DNA of 64,000 nt, taken from Photobacterium rosenbergii (GTDB taxonomy: Bacteria > Pseudomonadota > Gammaproteobacteria > Enterobacterales > Vibrionaceae). Both the position numbers and the translations under genes were made by a program. The stretch spans positions 806,001 to 870,000 of the forward strand of contig NZ_PYMB01000001.1 of the NCBI RefSeq assembly GCF_003026455.1, in the 5' to 3' direction. Below, in pieces: positions 43,619-51,249 of this stretch (position 1 is the stretch's first letter; each line of letters begins with the position of its first letter). The notes under the pieces were generated by a model that made no database searches, had not been told where the DNA came from, and saw nothing but the letters and a program-made list of their open reading frames with translations.

Positions 43619-43963
43619 CTAACCGTGTACCTCGATACTGTCTTTTGGCGCCTCTTCTCGACTATCCATGCCATAGTCACGGATAACACCCGCCACTCTT
43701 AGCCTATAACTTTCAAACACACCGTTTCTCCCTTTTGCTTGCGCAAGCCTATGGGATTCTATGCGGCGCCATTGTTTGATTGACTCTTCGTCACGCCAAA
43801 ATGAGAGAGACAAGACTTTGCCTTCGTTGGTCAGGCTTTGAAAACGCTCGATAGAAATGAAACCTTCAATTCCTGCAAGTAAGGGTCTGATCTCGTTTGC
43901 AATATCAAGGTACTCAGACGTTTTCCCCTCAGCGACCTGTACTTCAAAAATAACAGCTATCAT
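43619..43963 (-). CDS. ABM-domain (antibiotic biosynthesis monooxygenase-like) protein
   Basis: A 114-residue dimeric alpha-beta barrel protein. MIAVIFEVQVAEGKTSEYLDIANEIRPLLAGIEGFISIERFQSL and VLSLSFWRDEESIKQWRRIESHRLAQAKGRNGVFESYRLRVA are the ABM pattern, including W and H residues of the ligand pocket. Some family members are quinol monooxygenases or haem-degrading enzymes. It is likely a soluble housekeeping-type oxidoreductase; the substrate cannot be read. Confidence 0.83.
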   Translation of the reverse strand: MIAVIFEVQVAEGKTSEYLDIANEIRPLLAGIEGFISIERFQSLTNEGKVLSLSFWRDEESIKQWRRIESHRLAQAKGRNGVFESYRLRVAGVIRDYGMDSREEAPKDSIEVHG

Positions 43964-44196
43964 AGTTTACGAACCTACTAAAAATTTCTCTGTATTTTAG
44001 TCAATTAGCACAAGATTAATTTGACGGTCCGCAAGAAAACAAAACTGTAATGACTCTGATGTTCTCTATTCATAAATGCCGTAAATCAGAGCGATTTGAG
44101 CATTGTTAGGACGCATGCTTTGAGTACATATTGTGCTGGGTTAAACATGGGCGTTTGTAAATGCTCTTCAGGATTCATAGTAGTTAGAACAACGTA

Positions 44197-44604
44197 TTAC
44201 TTTACGGGCCCTTTTTCGAATTGCTGTAAACCATCAGTTATTTCATTCCAAGACGCTTTAGAGCCCGTATAAATATGAAAACTTGGCTTATGTGTAGGTA
44301 TATCATCTAGAATACCCAATCGGATATTATGCATCTCTGTTTTCAGCTTTCTTGAAAACAAACTAGAGCCACAGGTACTGCAAAATGCTAATTCTGTATC
44401 CTCACTTTTAGGGTACACGATTATAAAATCTTCACCGGATGTAAGGCGAAACTTATCTGAGCTTAACCCGCCAACCGAAGAGTAGTCCGATCCTGTAAAT
44501 TTACGGCACTCAGAACAATGACAGTTCCCCATATAGTCAAAGTCATCAGGGACTTCAATTTGTACCTTTTTACAAAGGCAAGAATTTACAAAGGCAAGAA
44601 CCAA
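44197..44604 (-). CDS. GFA/CENP-V-family zinc protein
   Basis: A 135-residue protein of the glutathione-dependent formaldehyde-activating (GFA) fold. Zinc cysteines are seen in NSCLCKKV, GNCHCSECRKFTGSDY and FCSTCGSSLFSR, the standard CxC...CxxC...CxxC set. Most members are of unknown activity despite the name. It stands alone between gaps of ~230 and ~145 bp. Confidence 0.83.
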   Translation of the reverse strand: MVLAFVNSCLCKKVQIEVPDDFDYMGNCHCSECRKFTGSDYSSVGGLSSDKFRLTSGEDFIIVYPKSEDTELAFCSTCGSSLFSRKLKTEMHNIRLGILDDIPTHKPSFHIYTGSKASWNEITDGLQQFEKGPVK

Positions 44605-44749
44605 CCAACTTTCTCATCATTATTATCCTTAATTGTAAAACTCTATGATAAGGGGGAATTCATCGATATCGACAGTCGGCACAAAGTCCTAATTTGGTTT
44701 GAGAGTGTCACGCCAAACAGTCAGCATAATCGATTTGCTACCCTAGGTA

Positions 44750-45040
44750 CTATTTGAGTTCATCCAAAACTACATAACTTTCGGCATTTACTTTCACATA
44801 AGTCCCTTCATCTAAGGCTATGGTATGAAACTCATGCTCTCCAGCTTTATTGACAAGATTCACATCAAGCCATATTTTCCCATATTCATCGATATACCAG
44901 ACCCGCCATAATAGACTTGATTCAACAAGTATCTGGTAGATCTTATAGGCTTCATACAAATCAGAATTCTTATTATTCGCCGCTTCTATTAAATCAGCAG
45001 GAATAGTGACGACGTTAACTAAGTAATCAATCTCAATCAT
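44750..45040 (-). CDS. Small hypothetical protein
   Basis: A 96-residue acidic soluble protein (MIEIDYLVNVVTIPADLIEAANNKN). It has a short helix-rich N-terminus and repeated beta-like segments (SSLLWRVWYIDEYGKIWLDVNLV, GTYVKVNAESYVVLDEL). No family recognised. AGATTAG before the ATG is a weak ribosome binding site. Confidence rests on composition and on lying in line with neighbours of the same strand. Confidence 0.55.
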   Translation of the reverse strand: MIEIDYLVNVVTIPADLIEAANNKNSDLYEAYKIYQILVESSLLWRVWYIDEYGKIWLDVNLVNKAGEHEFHTIALDEGTYVKVNAESYVVLDELK

Positions 45041-45112
45041 CTAATCTCCAAAGTAAATGGTACACCACCAACCATATTAAAATCTTAGGCGGCTTGTTAA
45101 GTGTGATTATTG

Positions 45113-45367
45113 TTATCTGTGCTTGTATTGGGAAGGGCAATAACCCCGACTAACCTGCTTGCTACGCAATTTTTCATGCTTGGTTTTTCGGCCTGATACT
45201 CTTGAGCGCCAAAGTTTGAAGCTACCTGCCTTGAGCCTTTTGCGCATGAAATGAATCACTTCCTTTTCATTTAAACCAAATTGGAGTTCAATGGCTTCAA
45301 ATGGCGTCCTATCTTCCCACGCCATTTCAATAATTCTAGATTCACACTCGCTAGTAAACTGCATCAT
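45113..45367 (-). CDS. DUF2805 / TIGR03643-like small basic protein
   Basis: An ~84-residue protein. SECESRIIEMAWEDRTPFEAIELQFGLNEKEVIHFMRKRLKAGSFKLWRSRVSGRKTKHEKLR is the DUF2805 signature, a helix-turn-helix-like fold with a basic tail, common in marine bacteria and of unknown function. The frame opens at 45400, but the ATG at 45367 has AGGAATAG at six bases and starts at the conserved block. Confidence 0.78.
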   Translation of the reverse strand: MMQFTSECESRIIEMAWEDRTPFEAIELQFGLNEKEVIHFMRKRLKAGSFKLWRSRVSGRKTKHEKLRSKQVSRGYCPSQYKHR

Positions 45368-45437
45368 ACTATTCCTATTCCAAAGACATAAGTACGACAT
45401 TGTAATGAGTTCGGATTACATCACTTAAACGCAGAAC

Positions 45438-45809
45438 CTATTGGTAAACACTGACTTCGATAAGGTTTTTATCCGGGTCCAAAAAATATACCGACTGAAT
45501 AGCACCAACCGCTCCTGATTTTCCGACTGGGCCCTCAATGATTTTGACATCTTCTTTGTCTAAATGATCTATCACCTCTTCTAGGGACCAATTTGAAATA
45601 AGGCAAACATCTCCAGATCCAACATTAGCGATATTTCGTGGTTCCTGGCCGAGAAGCTGAAAATTTATCTTTTGATTACCGAACGTTACTGCCTTACGAC
45701 CATTCGCAAAGGTAACTTCTTCCATACACAAAACCCGCTTGTAGAAATTAACCGCGTTTTGTATATCTGAAACGGTAAGAACAATATGATCGAAATGACT
45801 AATCATCAT
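45438..45809 (-). CDS. VOC-family (glyoxalase-like) protein
   Basis: A 123-residue vicinal-oxygen-chelate protein. HFDHIVLTVSDIQNAVNFYKRVLCMEEVTF carries the first metal-binding His, VYFLDPDKNLIEVSVY the final Glu, and GRKAVTFGNQKINFQLLG the middle strands. Length fits the single-module dimeric type (VOC family 'virulence protein' group). Substrate unknown; metal-dependent thiol transfer or ring cleavage are typical options. Confidence 0.83.
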   Translation of the reverse strand: MMISHFDHIVLTVSDIQNAVNFYKRVLCMEEVTFANGRKAVTFGNQKINFQLLGQEPRNIANVGSGDVCLISNWSLEEVIDHLDKEDVKIIEGPVGKSGAVGAIQSVYFLDPDKNLIEVSVYQ

Positions 45810-45886
45810 TTTACTCCCTTTGCCAAAAACATTAATGTCGATTCAAACCCAACATTCAAAGCGTTGACAAAACTCTTAACAGTTTG

Positions 45887-46138
45887 TCAGCTATTTTTCT
45901 TGAAGGAACCTAGTAGCTGATCAGATTCATCCAACAACTGGGAATCATGCCACCCTATATACTCTTCAGCTTTCTTTAGGTCATTAAGCACAAGTAACAA
46001 CGGAAACATTAGGTATCTCTTGCCATAGCTGTCAGAGATACAGCCAAAGTCTCTCAACTCTCTATTATATTCATCAACATACCACCTTTTTCCTTCACGA
46101 CTAAAGATGAATATCACAATCACAAGCGCGCTTAACAA
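45887..46138 (-). CDS. Small hypothetical protein with one membrane segment
   Basis: An 83-residue frame. Residues 1-12 (LSALVIVIFIFS) form a short hydrophobic anchor, followed by a basic turn and an amphipathic part with MFPLLLVLNDLKKAEEYIG. No ribosome binding site was obvious and no family is recognised. It may be a truncated or spurious gene. Confidence 0.4.
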   Translation of the reverse strand: MLSALVIVIFIFSREGKRWYVDEYNRELRDFGCISDSYGKRYLMFPLLLVLNDLKKAEEYIGWHDSQLLDESDQLLGSFKKNS

Positions 46139-46241
46139 AACATCAATTTTTCAATGAGCGAAAACTCGCACCTTACACAGTACATTTCCGCCAATACGCC
46201 TTGGAATGAATATTCTAATTTCGCATAGCTTTGTCAGTTAA

Positions 46242-46257
46242 TGAAAAAAACGTTTCA
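46242..46257. promoter_or_regulatory. Probable IolR operator before its own gene
   Basis: TGAAA-AAAACG-TTTCA, exact copy of the shared pattern, 55 bp before the RpiR-family regulator; suggests autoregulation. Confidence 0.65.
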
Positions 46258-46311
46258 TAACAATGCATAAGCCATTACAATAGATTAAGGAGTCATTGAA
46301 GGGAGTAAGAG

Positions 46312-47172
46312 ATGTCCGTTGCCAATAACCTAACCGAACTGCAAGATCAGATACGAACGCGTTATAGCGATCTTAGCAAGCGTTTACAGCAGGTCGCCCG
46401 TTATGTGCTAGATAATTCCAACAGTGTTGCCTTCGATACCGTTGCCACTATTGCCAATCAAGCTGAAGTGCCCCCTTCTACCCTAATCCGCTTTGCCAAT
46501 GCTTTCGGTTTCAATGGCTTTAACGATATGAAACAACTGTTTCGTCGTAACCTTGTTGAGGAAACAGCTAGCTATACCGAACGTGCTAAATTGTTCAAAG
46601 AGCTTGATGCCGACCCAAATGCCCCTGAAAGCCCAGCGATGATTTTGCAAGAGTTCGCCCGCGCCAATGCCCAGGCGATGAACCACCTTGCGGCGCAGAC
46701 TCCGAGTGAGAAACTTGAGCAAGCCGTTGAGATTCTCAGTGAGGCAGAAAACATCTATTTAATTGGCCTACGGCGTTCATTCAGCGTTGCATCGTATCTT
46801 ACCTATGCCCTACGCCACCTCGAGCGTCGAGCCTTTCTTATCGACGGTTTAGGCGGAATGTTTAAAGAGCAGCTGTCCATGATAGGTCCCAAGGATGCGG
46901 TACTGTCGATCAGCTTTAGCCCTTATGCTCAAGAAACGGTTACCCTTAGTGAAGTCGCCTCACAAGCCGGTGCCAAACAGATAGTGATTACCGATAGTCA
47001 GGTAAGTCCTCTTGCTACCTTCAGTGATGTTTGTTTTGTTGTCAAAGAAGCCCAAGTTGAAGCCTTCCGCTCACAATCGGCTTCTCTTTGCCTAGCGCAA
47101 ACTTTGGCGGTCTCATTGGCTTACCGTCAAGGCTCATCAACCAATGGCTTTGAAGTCAACGTGCTTAGCTAG
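46312..47172 (+). CDS. iolR: RpiR-family regulator, probable IolR
   Basis: A 286-residue regulator with an N-terminal HTH of the RpiR type (residues ~5-80; LQQVARYVLDNSNSVAFDTVATIANQAEVPPSTLIRFANAFGFNGFNDMKQLFRRNL) and a SIS sugar-phosphate-binding domain (~130-260; AENIYLIGLRRSFSVASYLTYALRHLERRA, AVLSISFSPYAQETVTL, QIVITDSQVSPLATFSDV). RpiR-type IolR repressors of inositol genes are known in Salmonella, Sinorhizobium and Caulobacter. Divergent arrangement to iolB-iolG and the shared TGAAA-N6-TTTCA sites support that role here. GGGAGTAAGAG precedes the ATG. Confidence 0.88.
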   Translation: MSVANNLTELQDQIRTRYSDLSKRLQQVARYVLDNSNSVAFDTVATIANQAEVPPSTLIRFANAFGFNGFNDMKQLFRRNLVEETASYTERAKLFKELDADPNAPESPAMILQEFARANAQAMNHLAAQTPSEKLEQAVEILSEAENIYLIGLRRSFSVASYLTYALRHLERRAFLIDGLGGMFKEQLSMIGPKDAVLSISFSPYAQETVTLSEVASQAGAKQIVITDSQVSPLATFSDVCFVVKEAQVEAFRSQSASLCLAQTLAVSLAYRQGSSTNGFEVNVLS

Positions 47173-47201
47173 CCGCTAGAAGTTGAATTGATATCCAATA
47201 G

Positions 47202-47226
47202 AAAAAGCCCCGCAATTGCGAGGCTT
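47202..47226 (-). terminator. Terminator of iolB-iolG (minus strand)
   Basis: On the minus strand AAGCCTCGC/GCGGGGCTT with an AATT loop (one A-C mismatch) is followed by TTTC. It may also stop the convergent iolR transcript weakly. Confidence 0.7.
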
Positions 47227-47324
47227 AAAGAGTGATAAACCTAAGGGGCGATGTCATTGGGGGGTAACTTCACCCCGTGCCGTCATCACTCAGGAGGCTA
47301 TTAGCTTGAATGTTACTACCAGTA

Positions 47325-48308
47325 TTAAAGCTTGATGGTTTTGCCCTGCTTCATCGACTCAAGCGCGGCATCTGCCAATACTAGGGCGTATTCACCATCA
47401 GCACCGCCACACTCAGGCTCTTGGCCTTCAAGCACGTCAACAAAGTCTTGCCATTCTGCAACATAAGCCGCTTCATAGCGCTCAAGGAAGAAGTGCTGAG
47501 GTTTCGCGGCCACGCAGCCTTCCTCACCCCAGTGCTGGACCAAGTTTTCTTTGACGTTGTGTGCCTGCAGCAAACCTTTCGAACCGTGCAGTTCAAGGCG
47601 CTGGTCATAACCGTAACCGGAACGGCGACTGTTGTTGATGGTTGCAATCGCACCTGATGGGAAGTTCAATACCAATACGGCTGTATCGATATCGCCAGCT
47701 TCACCGATAGCCGGATCAACCATGCAGCTGCCGTGTGCAGTGATCGAAACAGGATCTTCGCCCATAATGAAACGAGCCATATCCAGATCATGGATAGTCA
47801 TGTCACGGAACATCCCACCTGATACCTTGGTGTATTCAGCTGGCGGTGGCGACGGATCACGAGAGGTGATCACTAAAGATTCAGGCTGACCGATCACACC
47901 GGCATTTAGCTGGTTCTTAACGGTTCTGAACTGAGGGTCATAACGGCGGTTGAAACCTACCATCATTGGCACACCGTGCTGGCGAACCGTTGCTAGACAA
48001 TCGCGTACTCGGCTGATATCCAGATCAATCGGCTTTTCACAGAAGATCACTTTGCCATGCTGGGCAGCCATTTCAATCAAGTCGGCATGTGTATGGGTTG
48101 CAGAGCAAATGCAGACAGCGTGGACATTCGGATCAGACATTGCTTCGTCGATCTCTTGTATTTTCGCGCCGTACTCTTCAGAAATCTTCTTCGCACCCTC
48201 TAGGTATGGGTCGATGATTGAATACAGTGTTGTCTTTGGATGCTTTGCAATATTTACAGCATGCACTTGGCCAATCCTGCCAGCGCCGAATAACGCAATA
48301 TTAAACAT
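47325..48308 (-). CDS. iolG: Inositol 2-dehydrogenase IolG
   Basis: A 327-residue NAD-dependent oxidoreductase of the GFO/IDH/MocA family. It oxidises myo-inositol to 2-keto-myo-inositol, the first pathway step. The Rossmann motif is GAGRIGQVHA (8-17), the catalytic lysine is Lys92 in CEKPI, and IHDLDMARFI carries the conserved Asp/His pair. GGMFRDMTIHD agrees with inositol dehydrogenases. It lies 26 bp after iolB in the same direction, forming an iolB-iolG operon ended by a terminator. Confidence 0.92.
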   Translation of the reverse strand: MFNIALFGAGRIGQVHAVNIAKHPKTTLYSIIDPYLEGAKKISEEYGAKIQEIDEAMSDPNVHAVCICSATHTHADLIEMAAQHGKVIFCEKPIDLDISRVRDCLATVRQHGVPMMVGFNRRYDPQFRTVKNQLNAGVIGQPESLVITSRDPSPPPAEYTKVSGGMFRDMTIHDLDMARFIMGEDPVSITAHGSCMVDPAIGEAGDIDTAVLVLNFPSGAIATINNSRRSGYGYDQRLELHGSKGLLQAHNVKENLVQHWGEEGCVAAKPQHFFLERYEAAYVAEWQDFVDVLEGQEPECGGADGEYALVLADAALESMKQGKTIKL

Positions 48309-48333
48309 GTCTCACTCCTTTGCCGGAAACTAA

Positions 48334-49158
48334 TTATTGATGTTTTCTTGCATATTGCTCATCGTTAATCCATTGGTGGTCATCTTCCCAGGTGAACAAC
48401 CATTTACGGGTTGGCCCTGCCATTACATTAAGGTAATAGCTGTCGTAGCCAGCAATGGTTGCCACAGGGTGATACCCCTTGGGTACTTGTACGACATCTT
48501 TGTCGTATACCGCCATGCACTCGTCCAACGAACGGTCGTCGGTGTAAACTCGCTGCATACAGAACCCTTGAGCTGGGTTCAAACGGTGGTAATAGGTTTC
48601 TTCCAGATACGTTTCGTTTGGCTCTGCATCCTGATCATGCTTGTGGCTAGGATACGAGCTGGTGCAACCTTCGTCGGTATACACTTCGACGACCAGCAAG
48701 CTGTCTGCCTCTTTGTAATCAGGCAGGATATTGTGTACAAACCGCTGGTTATTCCCTGCCCCGCGCTGTTCGGCATCGATATTGTCAGGTGCTATTAATC
48801 GGGTTGGGAAGTTACCTTGGCCTGGTGCTGTACATACCGCCAGTTCAAGCTGGGTATTTGCCACCACTTTAATTGCCTCACCTTTTGCGACATAAACGGC
48901 ATAGGGCTTTTTGCGCTCGAACGGGGTCATCCTGTCGCCAATGTTCTCAAAAGTTTCAGACGGTGTCGTCACGGTGGCAAAACCACCTACCAAGACGAGA
49001 CACACCTCATTGTCACTGGCTGGCAAATCAATACTTTGGCCACTTTCCAATTCAAACGCTTGGAATCCAACATAACCCCAACCTGCTGATTCTGGTGTAA
49101 TATTTTGGGTATTCCCCTGCTGGTCGGGTGCATGATATTTGGAGAGCAGCTTTGACAT
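48334..49158 (-). CDS. iolB: 5-deoxy-glucuronate isomerase IolB
   Basis: A cupin-fold isomerase converting 5-deoxy-glucuronate to 5-dehydro-2-deoxygluconate. Metal ligands are visible in PSHKHDQDAEPNETYLEETYYHRL, the family signature, and GYHPVATIAGYDSYYLNVMAGPTRKWLFTWEDDHQWI closes the protein as usual. The frame extends to 49254, but GGAAGG before the ATG at 49158 (MSKLLSKYHAP) marks the start, and the extension would run across two IolR sites. 274 residues, normal for the family. Confidence 0.93.
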   Translation of the reverse strand: MSKLLSKYHAPDQQGNTQNITPESAGWGYVGFQAFELESGQSIDLPASDNEVCLVLVGGFATVTTPSETFENIGDRMTPFERKKPYAVYVAKGEAIKVVANTQLELAVCTAPGQGNFPTRLIAPDNIDAEQRGAGNNQRFVHNILPDYKEADSLLVVEVYTDEGCTSSYPSHKHDQDAEPNETYLEETYYHRLNPAQGFCMQRVYTDDRSLDECMAVYDKDVVQVPKGYHPVATIAGYDSYYLNVMAGPTRKWLFTWEDDHQWINDEQYARKHQ

Positions 49159-49182
49159 GGTGGCCTTCCCGTTCCATATTAT

Positions 49183-49198
49183 TGAAAATAATTTTTCA
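49183..49198. promoter_or_regulatory. Probable IolR operator before iolB (proximal)
   Basis: TGAAA-ATAATT-TTTCA, exact pattern copy, 25 bp before the iolB start. Confidence 0.65.
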
Positions 49199-49237
49199 AA
49201 ATGATATGAGAATAAAAAAACCTTTTCAAACCAATTA

Positions 49238-49253
49238 TGAAACAAATGATTCA
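49238..49253. promoter_or_regulatory. Probable IolR operator before iolB (distal)
   Basis: TGAAA-CAAATG-ATTCA, one mismatch in the right arm. Its centre lies 55 bp from the proximal site. Confidence 0.5.
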
Positions 49254-49440
49254 TTTTGTGGGCGAGGTAACATAGAAATCATTTCTTCTTTTTCGATGAA
49301 ATAATTGGCATAGAAATGGCTCGAATCACCACTCGTCAATTTACGTTTTTGTCGTAGGAAACAGGTCAAAGATGAATAGCAGACAGGCCCAATTCAGGAA
49401 GAGGATGGACTCTTTTCAGTGCTTGAAAAAATGGTGAGTC

Positions 49441-49471
49441 AAAAATAAGGCCAGGTAACCACCTAGCCTTA
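49441..49471 (-). terminator. Terminator of the lipoamide dehydrogenase gene
   Basis: On the minus strand TAAGGCTAGGT/ACCTGGCCTTA with a 4-nt loop is followed by TTTTTG, 29 bp after the stop codon. Confidence 0.85.
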
Positions 49472-49499
49472 TCGTCACTATGAATGATGCGCGATTAAT

Positions 49500-50909
49500 T
49501 TATCGACGGCGACTTGGCAACATATCTGTCATTGAACCTTCCACCACCTCTGCGGCAAAGGCGAAGGTTTCAGCCAGGGTTGGGTGAGCATGAACGGTAT
49601 GAGCGATATCTTTCGCCGTTCCGCCAAATTCAAGTACCGCTGCAGCTTCATGTATCAGTTCACCAGCATTCTCGCCACAAATCCCAGCGCCCAGTAAGGT
49701 ACCTGTTTCTTTGTCAAACAATGCTTTGGTCACGCCATTGGTCGCACCTACGCTTTGAGCACGGCCACTTACCAGCCATGGTACTTTACCAGTGGTATAG
49801 TCGATACCTTGCTGCTTGGCTTCTTTTTCAGTCAGACCGACCCAAGCCACTTCTGGGCTAGTGTAGGCAACTGATGGGATCGCGACCGGGTGGAAGGTGG
49901 CATCCATACCTGAGATCACTTCAGAGGCAACTTTACCCTCATGGGTAGCCTTGTGGGCCAACATTGGACCTTTGACGATATCGCCAATAGCGAAGATATG
50001 TGGTACAGAGGTCTGCATCCTGTCATTGACTTCAACTAACTTGTGCTCGCTGATAGCCACACCGATATTTTCTAAGCCTATACCCGAGGTGTTTGGCCTG
50101 CGGCCAACGGCAACCAGTACCGCATCAAACAGCTCACTCTCTGGCGCTTTCTTGCCTTCAAAAGCCACATTGATACCTTCCGGTTGGGCCATCATATCTG
50201 TGACTTTGGTCTTCGTTAGCATCTGATAGGTTTTCTTCGTCGCTTTAAGCAACGGTTGAACAACATCTTTGTCTGCAGCTGGGATGATCTGATCTTGTGC
50301 TTCGACAATGGTGATCTTAGAACCTAACGCTGAATAGACCTGTGCCATTTCCAACCCGATAATTCCACCACCGATAATTAGCAGTTTTTCGGGGATGAAA
50401 GGCAAGGACAATGCATCCGTCGAGTCCCAAACCCTCGGGTCTTCTGGGGCAATTGGCAATTTGACCGAGTGAGAACCCGCTGCGATGATGGCATGCTTGA
50501 ACAGCACCTGCTGCTCATCTTCACCTTTGACCAACAGCGAATGCTCGCCAGTGAAGTGGCCTTCACCTTGGATACGCACAACTTTTCTTGCTTTGGACAA
50601 GTTGGCAATACCCGCTGTCAGTTCGGAAATCGTTTTCTCTTTATGGGCGCGAAGCGCGTCAATATCAATATTTGGCTCGGAGAACGCAATACCCATTTGT
50701 GCACCATGCTTGGCATGCTCTACCAGCGATGCTGCATGAAGCAGGGTCTTCGAGGGAATACAGCCCACATTGACACAAACGCCACCCAATGTATCGCGCT
50801 TTTCGACGATACACACCGACAACCCAAGATCTGCAGCCCTGAACGCTGCGGTATACCCACCGGGTCCACCACCGAGTACAACAACATCTACGTTGATAGA
50901 TTCCGTCAT
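49500..50909 (-). CDS. Dihydrolipoyl dehydrogenase-like flavoprotein
   Basis: A 469-residue FAD disulfide oxidoreductase (E3 family). FAD motif VVVLGGGPGGYTAAFRAADLG, redox disulfide GGVCVNVGCIPSKTLLH, second Rossmann IIGGGIIGLEMAQVYSALG, FAD-phosphate block FAIGDIVKGPMLAHKA and the catalytic HAHPTLAET at the end are all present. The frame extends to 50954; AAGGA seven bases before the ATG at 50909 fixes the start. No E1, E2 or lipoyl-domain partner is nearby, so it may be an accessory copy. It has its own terminator on each side and is not part of the taurine transcript. Confidence 0.9.
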   Translation of the reverse strand: MTESINVDVVVLGGGPGGYTAAFRAADLGLSVCIVEKRDTLGGVCVNVGCIPSKTLLHAASLVEHAKHGAQMGIAFSEPNIDIDALRAHKEKTISELTAGIANLSKARKVVRIQGEGHFTGEHSLLVKGEDEQQVLFKHAIIAAGSHSVKLPIAPEDPRVWDSTDALSLPFIPEKLLIIGGGIIGLEMAQVYSALGSKITIVEAQDQIIPAADKDVVQPLLKATKKTYQMLTKTKVTDMMAQPEGINVAFEGKKAPESELFDAVLVAVGRRPNTSGIGLENIGVAISEHKLVEVNDRMQTSVPHIFAIGDIVKGPMLAHKATHEGKVASEVISGMDATFHPVAIPSVAYTSPEVAWVGLTEKEAKQQGIDYTTGKVPWLVSGRAQSVGATNGVTKALFDKETGTLLGAGICGENAGELIHEAAAVLEFGGTAKDIAHTVHAHPTLAETFAFAAEVVEGSMTDMLPSRRR

Positions 50910-51249
50910 TACAATTCCTTCTCTGCTTGATAATTTGCTTCGGTTTATAAGCATCTGGATGAACAGCTTTAACCCAGACTAAGGCAAAAATAAATCGCAA
51001 AGTTGGAATATCCGATGTTGGTCCACTTAATTGAGAATTTTCACCACCATTTTGTCTAGCGGCTCAATGTTTATGTTTTACAGCAATGACGAATATTGCA
51101 CTGAAGGTGAGCATCTTGCCGGCAAAAAAATGGCCCTTCTTACTCGTCTTTAGAGTAAATGAAAGGGCCGAATACTAGAGATAGTAAAGGTAGTGCAGGT
51201 GGAACAAGTTACATGGAATAAGGATGAGTTAGCTGTTTAGCACGTTGAG
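50910..51249. other. Gap with terminator of the taurine operon
   Basis: 340 bp without a gene. It contains the strong minus-strand terminator listed below and presumably the promoter of the lipoamide dehydrogenase gene; no specific promoter could be picked. Confidence 0.5.
51124..51169 (-). terminator. Terminator of the tauX-to-Cache operon
   Basis: On the minus strand GGCCCTT and AAGGGCC pair, with inner TTACTC/GAGTAA pairing, then ATTTTTTTG. It lies ~80 bp after the Cache gene. Confidence 0.85.

Noticed and set aside
45083..45105. Integron attC site
   Set aside because: Only one half resembles an attC 3' end; no inverse core or complementary L'' arm was found within 130 bp and no integrase gene is in the window. 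Kept only as a remark in the accessory-block finding.
49159..49254. Longer iolB start adding 32 residues
   Set aside because: The added part would cover two regulatory palindromes, has no family counterpart, and the ATG at 49158 has a good ribosome binding site.
49266..49290. Sixth IolR site (GAAATCATTTC)
   Set aside because: The half-sites are three bases closer than in the five accepted copies.
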